This document shows positions 28,168 to 38,746 of a stretch of DNA of 64,000 nt, piece after piece. The position numbers and the translations under genes were made by a program. The notes under the pieces were generated by a model. That model saw only the letters and a program-made list of their open reading frames with translations. It did not search any database and was not told the origin of the DNA. Origin of the DNA: Azolla caroliniana (taxonomy: Eukaryota > Polypodiophyta); assembly GCA_043228905.1 (NCBI GenBank), contig JBHGNT010000032.1, forward strand, positions 248,001-312,000, given 5' to 3'. Each line of letters starts with the position of its first letter. Position 1 is the first letter of the stretch.

Positions 28168-30410
28168 TTCCTCAGGGGCTCCTCTCAACTCCGTCCTCAA
28201 TTTTGCTATTTTCGTCATGTCTCTCGACCTGAGTTTCAAAATCTTGATTTTTTAATTCCATATCATACCTCACGTAGTTGGCTTCGATTCGCATGTTTGA
28301 ACACAAAAATCCGATATCACACGAGCCAGGTATGAACATTTTAATTTACTCAAGGGCTGTTCTCAACTCACTCCTCAAATTTGCTATTTTCGTCATGTCT
28401 CTCGACCTGAGTTTCAAAATCTTGATTTTTTAATTCCATATCATAGCTAGCGTTGTTGGCTTCGATTCGCATGTTTGAACACAAAAATCCGATATCACAC
28501 GAGCCAGGTATGAACATTTTAATTTACTCAAGGGCTCCTCTCAACTCCCTCCTCAAGTTTGCTATTTTCGTCATGTCTCTCGACCTGAGTTTGAAATTCT
28601 TGATTTTTTAATTCATATCATAGCTAGCGTTGTTAGCTTTGATTCGCATGTTTGAACACAAAAATCCGATATCACACGAGCCAGGTATGAACATTTTAAT
28701 TTACTCAAGGGCTCCTCTCAACTCCCTCCTCAAGTTTGCTATTTTCGTCATGTCTCTCGACCTGGGTTTCAAAATCTTGATTTTTTAATTCCATATCATA
28801 GCTAGCGTTGTTGGCTTCGATTCGCATGTTTGAACACAAAAATCCGATATCACACGAGCCAGGTATGAACATTTTAATTTACTCAAGGGCTCCTCTCAAC
28901 TCCCTCCTCAAGTTTGCTATTTTCGTCATGTCTCTTGACCTGAGTATGAAATTCTTGATTTTTTAATTCCATATCATAGCTAGCGTTATTAGCTTCGATT
29001 CGCATGTTTGAACACAAAAATCCGATATCACACGAGCCAGGTATGAACATTTTAATTTACTCAAGGGCTCCTCTCAACTCCCTCCTCAAGTTTGCTATTT
29101 TCGTCATGTCTCTCGACCTGAGTTTGAAATTCTTGATTTTTTAATTCCATATCATAGCTAGCGTTGTTAGCTTCGATTCGCATGTTTCAAAACAAAAATC
29201 CGATATCACACGAGCCAGGTATGAACATTTTAATTTACTCAAGGGCTGTTCTCAACTCACTCCTCAAATTTGCTATTTTCGTCATGTCTCTCGACCTGAG
29301 TTTCAAAATCTTGATTTTTTAATTCCATATCATAGCTCGCGTTGTTGGCTTCGATTCGCATGTTTGAACACAAAAATCCGATATCACACGAGCCAGGTAT
29401 GAACATTTTAATTTACTCAAGGGCTGTTCTCAACTCACTCCTCAAATTTGCTATTTTCGTCATGTCTCTCGACCTGAGTTTCAAAATCTTGATTTTATAA
29501 TTCCATATCATAGCTCGCGTTGTTGGCTTCAATTCGCATGTTTGAACACAAAAATCCGATATCACACGAGCCAGGTATGAACATTTTAATTTACTCAAGG
29601 GCTCCTCTCAACTCCCTCCTCAAGTTTGCTATTTTCGTCATGTCTCTCGACCTGAGTTTGAAATTCTTGATTTTTTAATTCCATATCATAGCTAGCGTTT
29701 CAAGCTTCGATTCGCATGTTTCAAAACAAAAATCCGATATCACACGAGCCAGGTATGAACATTTTAATTTACTCAAGGGCTGTTCTCAACTCACTCCTCA
29801 AATTTGCTATTTTCGTCATGTCTCTCGACCTGAGTTTCAAAATCTTGATTTTTTAATTCCATATCATAGCTCGCGTTGTTGGCTTCGATTCGCATGTTTG
29901 AACACAAAAATCCGATATCACACGAGCCAGGTATGAACATTTTAATTTACTCAAGGGCTCCTCTCAACTCCCTCCTCAAGTTTGCTATTTTTGTCATGTC
30001 TCTCGACCTGAGTTTGAAATTCTTGATTTTTTAATTCCATATCATAGCTAGCGTTGTTGGCTTCGATTCGCATGTTTGAGCACAAAAATCCGATATCACA
30101 CGAGCCAGGTATGAACATTTTAATTTACTCAAGGGCTCCTCTCAACTCCCTCCTCAAGTTTGCTATTTTCGTCATGTCTCTCGACCTGAGTTTCAAAATC
30201 TTGATTTTTTAATTCCATATCATAGCTAGCGTTGTTAGCTTTGATTTGCATGTTTGAACATTTTAATTTACTCAAGGGCTCCTCTCAACTCCCTCCTCAA
30301 ATTTGCTATTTGCGTCATGTCTCTCGACCTGAGTTTGAAATTCTTGATTTTTTAATTCCATATCATAGCTAGCGTTGTTAGCTTCGATTTGCATGTTTGA
30401 ACACAAAAAT
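28168..30410. repeat. 2278-bp higher-order repeat (13-mer), copy 2
   Basis: Second copy of the 13-monomer unit, in step with the first until about 30400, where the continuation changes and the gattttataattcc monomer recurs after only 1211 bp (29413 to 30624). The end is approximate. Confidence 0.78.
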
Positions 30411-33400
30411 CCGATATCACACGAGCCAGGTATGAACATTTTAATTTACTCAAGGGCTGTTCTCAACTCACTCCTCAAATTTGCTATTTTCGTCATGTCT
30501 CTCGACCTGAGTTTCAAAATCTTGATTTTTTAATTCCATATCATAGCTCGCGTTGTTGGCTTCGATTCGCATGTTTGAACACAAAAATCCGATATCACAC
30601 GAGCCAGGTATGAACATTTTAATTTACTCAAGGGCTGTTCTCAACTCACTCCTCAAATTTGCTATTTTCGTCATGTCTCTCGACCTGAGTTTCAAAATCT
30701 TGATTTTATAATTCCATATCATAGCTCGCGTTGTTGGCTTCAATTCGCATGTTTGAACACAAAAATCCGATATCACACGAGCCAGGTATGAACATTTTAA
30801 TTTACTCAAGGGCTCCTCTCAACTCCCTCCTCAAGTTTGCTATTTTCGTCATGTCTCTCGACCTGAGTTTGAAATTCTTGATTTTTTAATTCCATATCAT
30901 AGCTAGCGTTTCAAGCTTCGATTCGCATGTTTCAAAACAAAAATCCGATATCACACGAGCCAGGTATGAACATTTTAATTTACTCAAGGGCTGTTCTCAA
31001 CTCACTCCTCAAATTTGCTATTTTCGTCATGTCTCTCGACCTGAGTTTCAAAATCTTGATTTTTTAATTCCATATCATAGCTCGCGTTGTTGGCTTCGAT
31101 TCGCATGTTTGAACACAAAAATCCGATATCACACGAGCCAGGTATGAACATTTTAATTTACTTAAGGGCTGTTCTCAACTCACTCCTCAAATTTGGTAAT
31201 TTCGTCATGTCTCTCTACTTGAGTTTCAAAATCTTGATTTTTTAATTCCATATCATAGCTAGCGTTGTTAGCTTTGATTCGCATGTTTGAACACAAAAAT
31301 CCGATATCACACGAGCCAGGTATGAACATTTTAATTTACTCAAGGGCTGTTCTCAACTCACTCCTCAAATTTGGTAATTTCGTCATGTCTCTCGACCTGA
31401 GTTTCAAAATCTTGATTGTTTAATTCCATATCAGAGCTCGCGTTGTTGGCTTCGATTTGCATGTTTGAACACAAAAATCCGATATCACACGAGCCAGGTA
31501 TGAACATTTTAATTTACTCAAGGGCTGTTCTCAACTCCCTCCTCAAGTTTGCTATTTTCGTCATGTCTCTCGACCTGGGTTTCAAAATCTTGATTTTTTA
31601 ATTCCATATCATAGCTAGCGTTGTTGGCTTCGATTCGCATGTTTGAACACAAAAATCCGATATCACACGAGCCAGGTATGAACATTTTAATTTACTCAAG
31701 GGCTGTTCTCAACTCACTCCTCAAGTTTGCTATTTTCGTCATGTCTCTCGACCTGAGTTTCAAAATCTTAATTTTTTAATTCCATATCATAGCTCACGTT
31801 GTTGGCTTCGATTCGTATGTTTGAACACAAAAATCCGATATCACACGAGCCAGGTATGAACATTTTAATTTACTCAAGGACTCCTCTCAACCCCCTCCTG
31901 AAGTTTGCTATTTTCGTCATGTCTCTCGACCTGAGTTTGAAATTCTTGATTTTTTAATTCCATATCATAGCTAGCGTTGTTAGCTTCGATTTGCATGTTT
32001 GAACACAAAAATCCGATATCACACGACCCAGGTATGAACATTTTAATCTACTGAAGGGCTCCTCTCAACTCCCTCCTCAAGTTTGTTATTTTCGTCATGT
32101 CTCTCGACCTGAGTTTCAAAATCTTGATTTTTTAATTCCATATGATAGCTAGCGTTGTTGGCTTCGATTTGCATGTTTGAACACAAAAATCCGATATCAC
32201 ACGAGCCAGGTATGAACATTTTAATTTACTTAAGGGCTGTTCTCAACTCACTCCTCAAATTTACTCAAGGGCTCCTCTCAACTCCCTCCTCAAGTTTGCT
32301 ATTTTCGTCATGTCTCTCGACCTGAGTTTCAAAATCTTGATTTTTTAATTCCATATCATAGCTAGCGTTGTTGGCTTCGATTCGCATGTTTGAACACAAA
32401 AATCCGATATCACACGAGCCAGGTATGAACATTTTAATTTACTCAAGGGCTCCTCTCAAGTCCCTCCTCAAGTTTGCTATTTTCGTCATGTCTCTCGACC
32501 TGAGTTTGAAATTCTTGATTTTTTAATTCCATATCATAGCTAGCGTTGTTAGCTTCGATTTGCATGTTTGAACACAAAAATCCGATATCACACGACCCAG
32601 GTATGAACATTTTAATTTACTCAAGGGCTGTTCTCAACTCACTCCTCAAATTTGCTATTTTCGTCATGTCTCTCGACCTGAGTTTCAAAATCTTGATTTT
32701 TTAATTCCATATCATAGCTAGCGTTGTTGGCTTCGATTCGCATGTTTGAACACAAAAATCCGATATCACACGAGCCAGGTATGAACATTTTAATTTACTC
32801 AAGGGCTCCTCTCAACTCCCTCCTCAAGTTTGCTATTTTTGTCATGTCTCTCGACCTGAGTTTGAAATTCTTGATTTTTTAATTCCATATCATAGCTAGC
32901 GTTGTTGGCTTCGATTCGCATGTTTGAGCACAAAAATCCGATATCACACGAGCCAGGTATGAACATTTTAATTTACTCAAGGGCTCCTCTCAACTCCCTC
33001 CTCAAGTTTGCTATTTTCGTCATGTCTCTCGACCTGAGTTTGAAATTCTTGATTTTTTAATTCCATATCATAGCTAGCGTTGTTAGCTTCGATTTGCATG
33101 TTTGAACACAAAAATCCGATATCACACGAGCCAGGTATGAACATTTTAATTTACTCAAGGGCTGTTCTCAACTCACTCCTCAAATTTGCTATTTGCGTCA
33201 TGTCTCTCGACCTGAGTTTCAAAATCTTGATTTTTTAATTCCATATCATAGCTCGCGTTGTTGGCTTCGATTTGCATGTTTGAACACAAAAATCCGATAT
33301 CACACGACCCAGGTATGAACATTTTAATTTACTCAAGGGCTCCTCTCAACTCCCTCCTCAAGTTTGCTATTTTCGTCATGTCTCTCGACCTGAGTTTGAA

Positions 33401-36400
33401 ATTCTTGATTTTTTAATTCCATATCATAGCTAGCGTCGTTAGCTTCGATTTGCATGTTTGAACACAAAAATCCGATATCACACGACCCAGGTATGAACAT
33501 TTTAATCTACTCAAGGGCTCCTCTCAAGTCCCTCCTCAAGTTTGCTATTTTCGTCATGTCTCTCGACCTGAGTTCTAAAATCTTGATTTTTTAATTCCAT
33601 ATCATAGCTAGCGTTTCAAGCTTCGATTTGCATGTTTGAGCACAAAAATCCGATATCACACGAGCCAGGTATGAACATTTTAATTTACTTAAGGGCTGTT
33701 CTCAACTCACTCCTCAAATTTGGTAATTTCGTCATGTCTCTCTACTTGAGTTTCAAAATCTTGATTTTTTAATTCCATATCATAGCTAGCGTTGTTAGCT
33801 TTGATTCGCATGTTTGAACACAAAAATCCGATATCACACGAGCCAGGTATGAACATTTTAATTTACTCAAGGGCTGTTCTCAACTCACTCCTCAAATTTG
33901 GTAATTTCGTCATGTCTCTCGACCTGAGTATCAAAATCTTGATTGTTTAATTCCATATCAGAGCTCGCGTTGTTGGCTTCGATTTGCATGTTTGAACACA
34001 AAAATCCGATATCACACGACCCAGGTATGAACATTTTAATTTACTCAAGGGCTGTTCTCAACTCACTCCTCAAGTTTGCTATTTTCGTCATGTCTCTCGA
34101 CCTGAGTTTCAAAATCTTAATTTTTTAATTCCATATCATAGCTCACGTTGTTGGCTTCGATTCGTATGTTTGAACACAAAAATCCGATATCACACGAGCC
34201 AGGTATGAACATTTTAATTTACTCAAGGACTCCTCTCAACCCCCTCCTGAAGTTTGCTATTTTCGTCATGTCTCTCGACCTGAGTTTGAAATTCTTGATT
34301 TTTTAATTCCATATCATAGCTAGCGTTGTTAGCTTCGATTTGCATGTTTGAACACAAAAATCCGATATCACACGACCCAGGTATGAACATTTTAATCTAC
34401 TGAAGGGCTCCTCTCAACTCCCTCCTCAAGTTTGCTATTTTCGTCATGTCTCTCGACCTGAGTTTCAAAATCTTGATTTTTTAATTCCATATCATAGCTA
34501 GCGTTTCAAGCTTCGATTTGCATGTTTGAACACAAAAATCCGATATCACACGAGCCAGGTATGAACATTTTAATTTACTTAAGGGCTGTTCTCAACTCAC
34601 TCCTCAAATTTACTCAAGGGCTCCTCTCAACTCCCTCCTCAAGTTTGCTATTTTCGTCATGTCTCTCGACCTGAGTTTCAAAATCTTGATTTTTTAATTC
34701 CATATCATAGCTAGCGTTGTTGGCTTCGATTCGCATGTTTGAACACAAAAATCCGATATCACACGAGCCAGGTATGAACATTTTAATTTACTCAAGGGCT
34801 CCTCTCAAGTCCCTCCTCAAGTTTGCTATTTTCGTCATGTCTCTCGACCTGAGTTTGAAATTCTTGATTTTTTAATTCCATATCATAGCTAGCGTTGTTA
34901 GCTTCGATTTGCATGTTTGAACACAAAAATCCGATATCACACGACCCAGGTATGAACATTTTAATTTACTCAAGGGCTCCTCTCAACTCACTCCTCAAAT
35001 TTGCTATTTTCGTCATGTCTCTCGACCTGAGTTTGAAATTCTTGATTTTTTAATTCCATATCATAGCTAGCGTTGTTAGCTTCGATTTGCATGTTTGAAC
35101 ACAAAAATCCGATATCACACGACCCAGGTATGAACATTTTAATTTACTCAAGGGCTCCTCTCAACTCACTCCTCAAATTTGCTATTTTCGTCATGTCTCT
35201 CGACCTGAGTTTCAAAATCTTGATTTTTTAATTCCATATCATAGCTAGCGTTGTTGGCTTCGATTCGCATGTTTGAACACAAAAATCCGATATCACACGA
35301 GCCAGGTATGAACATTTTAATTTACTCAAGGGCTCCTCTCAACTCCCTCCTCAAGTTTGCTATTTTTGTCATGTCTCTCGACCTGAGTTTGAAATTCTTG
35401 ATTTTTTAATTCCATATCATAGCTAGCGTTGTTGGCTTCGATTCGCATGTTTGAGCACAAAAATCCGATATCACACGAGCCAGGTATGAACATTTTAATT
35501 TACTCAAGGGCTCCTCTCAACTCCCTCCTCAAGTTTGCTATTTTCGTCATGTCTCTCGACCTGAGTTTCAAAATCTTGATTTTTTAATTCCATATCATAG
35601 CTAGCGTTGTTGGCTTCGATTCGCATGTTTGAACACAAAAATCCGATATCACACGAGCCAGGTATGAACATTTTAATTTACTCAAGGGCTATTCTCAACT
35701 CACTCCTCAAATTTGGTAATTTCGTCATGTCTCTCGACCTGGGTTTCAAAATCTTGATTTTTTAATTCCATATCATAGCTAGCGTTGTTGGCTTCGATTC
35801 GCATGTTTGAACACAAAAATCCGATATCACACGAGCCAGGTATGAACATTTTAATTTACTCAAGGGCTGTTCTCAACTCCCTCCTCAAGTTTGCTATTTT
35901 CGTCATGTCTCTCGACCTGGGTTTCAAAATCTTGATTTTTTAATTCCATATCATAGCTAGCGTTGTTGGCTTCGATTCGCATGTTTGAACACAAAAATCC
36001 GATATCACACGAGCCAGGTATGAACATTTTAATTTACTCAAGGGCTCCTCTCAACTCCCTCCTCAAGTTTGCTATTTTCGTCATGTCTCTCGACCTGAGT
36101 TTGAAATTCTTGATTTTTTAATTCCACATCATAGCTAGCGTTGTTAGCTTCGATTCGCATGTTTGAACACAAAAATCCGATATCACACGAGCCAGGTATG
36201 AACATTTTAATCTACTCAAGGGCTCCTCTCAACTCCCTCCTCAAGTTTGCTATTTTCGTCATGTCTCTCGACCTGAGTTTCAAAATCTTGATTTTTTAAT
36301 TCCATATCATAGCTAGCGTTTCAAGCTTCGATTGGCATGTTTGAACACAAAAATCCGATATCACACGAGCCAGGTATGAACATTTTAATTTACTCAAGGG

Positions 36401-37234
36401 CTCCTCTCAACTCCCTCCTCAAGTTTGCTATTTTCGTCATGTCTCTCGACCTGAGTTTCAAAATCTTGATTTTTTAATTCCACATCATAGCTAGCGTTGT
36501 TGGCTTCGATTCGCATGTTTGAACACAAAAATCCGATATCACACGAGCCAGGTATGAACATTTTAATTTACTGAAGGGCTCCTCTCAACTCCCTCCTCAA
36601 GTTTGCTATTTTCGTCATGTCTCTCGACCTGAGTTTGAAATTCTTGATTTTTTAATTCCATAACATAGCTAGCGTTGTTAGCTTCGATTCGCATGTTTGA
36701 ACACAAAAATCCGATATCACACGAGCCAGGTATGAACATTTTAATTTACTCAAGGGCTGTTCTCAACTCACTCCTCAAATTTGCTATTTTCGTCATGTCT
36801 CTCGACCTGAGTTTCAAAATCTTGATTTTATAATTCCATATCATAGCTCGCGTTGTTGGCTTCAATTCGCATGTTTGAACACAAAAATCCGATATCACAC
36901 GAGCCAGGTATGAACATTTTAATTTACTCAAGGGCTCCTCTCAACTCCCTCCTCAAGTTTGCTATTTTCGTCATGTCTCTCGACCTGAGTTTGAAATTCT
37001 TGATTTTTTAATTCCATATCATAGCTAGCGTTGTTAGCTTCGATTTGCATGTTTGAACACAAAAATCCGATATCACACGACCCAGGTATGAACATTTTAA
37101 TTTACTCAAGGGCTGTTCTCAACTCACTCCTCAAATTTGCTATTTTCGTCATGTCTCTCGACCTGGGTTTCAAAATCTTGATTTTTTAATTCCATATCAA
37201 AGCTCGCGTTGTTGGCTTCGATTTTCCATATTAA

Positions 37235-37620
37235 TAGACTATATAATGTCTTATACGAGGAGTGCGGGCACGATACTTCTTTGGCTGTGATTAGTGTTAT
37301 TTGGTTAACTATTTGAGGATTTAGGGTTTGGGTTTGAAGGTTTCGGGTATATGGGTTAACTGAGGTTTTTGGGTTAAATATCTTAAGGGTTTAGGGTTTT
37401 GTTCGGAGGGTTTAGGGCATATGGGTAAAATATCTGAGGGTTTAGGGTTTGGTAGACTATATGATGTATTGCACGAGGAAAGCGGGCACGATACTTATTT
37501 AGGCTACGACTAGTGTTATTAGGTTAACTATTCTTAGGGTTTATGGGTTTGTTCTGAGGGTTTAGGGTATATGGGTTAAAATATTCTGAGGGTTTAGGGT
37601 AGTGTGTGCAAAAGTAAAGG
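37235..37620. repeat. Diverged 218-bp tandem duplication in the 3' region, copy A
   Basis: The block starting tagactatataatgtc at 37235 recurs as tagactatatgatgta at 37453, with matching gcgggcacgatactt, agtgttatt and ggttaactatt segments, followed in both units by TTTAGGG-rich sequence. Period 218 bp; the second unit is shorter. The differences show it is older than the copy A/copy B duplication. Confidence 0.8.
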
Positions 37621-37736
37621 TATTAAGGATTGGTAGGTTTAGGGTTTTAGTGGTAAGGGGAGATATGTTTGGAGAGGTATGATGATGAGGGTATGGGTTG
37701 GCGAGGATATAATGTGTTAGGGTTATTAGTTTAGGG
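37320..37736 (+). repeat. Interspersed TTTAGGG telomere-type heptamers, copy A
   Basis: Eight exact TTTAGGG heptamers on the plus strand (37320, 37390, 37411, 37441, 37561, 37593, 37638, 37730) among degenerate relatives such as gggtttggg and atgggtt. They are dispersed, so this is not a telomere. In the element's RNA they read CCCUAAA, complementary to a TTTAGGG overhang. Confidence 0.85.
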
Positions 37737-37901
37737 TTGCGGGTATTGGGTAGGTTAAAGATTAAGGGAAAGAGGGGGGAGTGCCACGTTTTACTTAGTG
37801 GGAATGAAATAGCATATATATTATTCAAAGCACAACTAACCACAACATAAAAACAATAGACACTTGAGAAGAAAATATATATTAATCAAATATATATTAA
37901 T

Positions 37902-37960
37902 ATGACCTATGTAGCAAACTAGTTTCGCTCATATATGGAGCTCATCAGTGCTTAGGTCAT
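37902..37960 (-). ncRNA. Hammerhead ribozyme, type I, in copy A 3' region
   Basis: All core elements are on the minus strand. Stem I 5' strand is ATGACCTA + AGCA (37960-37949). Then come the CTGATGA box (37948-37942), stem II GCTC/GAGC with a 7-nt loop (37941-37927), GAAA (37926-37923), and a tiny stem III with C and A pairing across a TA loop. The cleavage triplet is GTT (37919-37917). Stem I 3' strand is TGCT + TAGGTCAT with a 3-nt ACA bulge (37916-37902). Stem I totals 12 bp and stem II 4 bp with no mismatch. Predicted cleavage is between 37917 and 37916. The minimal stem III is the form described for PLE hammerheads, which often act better as dimers. It lies about 790 nt downstream of the RT stop. 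Confidence 0.9.
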
Positions 37961-38304
37961 TTTCGAGTACAAAGGTAAGTTTATATAGGTTTGTGGTAAG
38001 GGGGGTGTAAGATAAGTGGTGGACAAGAGTGATAAATGTGAAAAGAAGTGAGGAGTATGGGAGGGAGTGGTGTAACACGGTGATAAGGGGGCAAGATATG
38101 ATTTTGTAAAGGGAGGGAGTGGGTATCATGAGTTTGATAGAGATAAGTGGGTAACTAGAGGGTATAATAATGGTGATAAGTGGGTGACCGGAGGGTATGA
38201 TAAGTGAGGGGAGGGGTGTGTATATGTGTGTGATGGTGGCTAGTACGAGGTAAAGATGTGGGTGAAAAACGAGGGGAATACGAATTTAATAGTTATGGGG
38301 AATG

Positions 38305-38682
38305 AGGAGAGAGAGAGAGAGAGATAGAGTGAGAAATTTAACTAATGAGAAGAGAGTGTGAAAAAAGGTGAGAAAAGAGAGAGGGAGAGAGAGAGAGAGA
38401 GAGAGAGAAAAGAAAAAAAAGAAAGAAAGAAAGAAGAGAGACGTAGAGAAAAGAAAAGGTAGAGAGGGAGAAAAAAGGAAAAGAAAAAAGAGGTGAGTTT
38501 TAGAGTGTAGAGAGGGAGAAAAGTAAAGGTAGAGAGAGAGGAAAAAGAAATGATTTAGAGAGGGAGAAAGGTAAAGGTAGAGAGAGAAAGAGAAGGGGAG
38601 GGAAGGAGGAGATAGAGATAGAGAAAGGGAAAGTTAAGAGAGAAGAAATGTGAAGGTAGAGAGGGAGAAGATAGGGGGAGAT
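38305..38682. repeat. GA-rich low-complexity tract, copy A
   Basis: Nearly pure purine on the plus strand (GAGA runs, AAAGAAAG, AGAGGGAGAA repeats), hence a pyrimidine tract in the element RNA, between RT stop and ribozyme. The Leu/Ser/Pro-rich open frame at 38500-38688 is produced by this composition. Confidence 0.9.
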
Positions 38683-38746
38683 CCTCACGTGGTAAATATA
38701 GGGAGATAAAACTTGTGGTTTAAAAAAATAAAAATATGGAGAGGAG

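Larger units (their letters stand above)
1..37220. repeat. 178-bp satellite array, left arm (about 209 monomers)
   Basis: Head-to-tail satellite. Successive copies of the block starting attttaatttactcaaggg lie 178 bp apart (1, 179, 357); a variant with attacttaaggg is 1 bp shorter. Monomers are nearly identical and fall into a few haplotypes, told apart mainly by the segment before the TTCGATT block (gttgttggc, gtttcaagc, cacgtagttggc), by gagccagg versus gacccagg, and by tttcaaaatc versus tttgaaattc. Haplotypes recur in long ordered blocks, so the array grew by duplication of multi-monomer units as well as local conversion. Since 178 is not a multiple of 3 the reading frame changes each monomer; the longest open frames are under 100 codons and occur only where monomers are rearranged. 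I see no gene, promoter or RNA gene in it. I do not recognise the family. A centromeric or subtelomeric satellite is likely from size and homogeneity; which one cannot be told from sequence. Confidence 0.97.
37221..38746 (-). other. 3' non-coding region of copy A
   Basis: 1.5 kb after the RT stop with no supported gene. In sense order it holds a pyrimidine-rich tract, the hammerhead, a 14-bp AT direct repeat (37873-37886 and 37888-37901 on the plus strand) and a region rich in CCCTAAA-type heptamers, ending in ATTAATATGGAAAATC at the junction. Small open frames here (37562-37843, 37929-38129, 38500-38688) are compositional or repeat-derived; the second starts in-frame across the ribozyme and has no recognisable product. 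Confidence 0.8.

Noticed and set aside
1-37220. Hammerhead ribozyme within the satellite, as in some other satellites
   Set aside because: No CTGANGA box on either strand of the monomer; GAAAC alone occurs by chance.
1-37220. CRISPR-like array
   Set aside because: Repeats are contiguous monomers without unique spacers, and the context is eukaryotic.
1-37220. CENP-B box in the monomer
   Set aside because: No match to the TTCG....A..CGGG pattern was seen in either orientation.
37320-37736. A true telomere or interstitial telomere array
   Set aside because: Heptamers are dispersed and degenerate, and belong to the element in both copies.
37562-37843. 93-codon minus-strand frame in the element 3' region (also 43686-43967)
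   Set aside because: Low-complexity translation of telomere-like repeats; identical in both copies only because the copies are identical.
38500-38688. 62-codon Leu/Ser/Pro-rich frame (also 44624-44812)
   Set aside because: Product of the pyrimidine tract; resembles a membrane segment only by composition.
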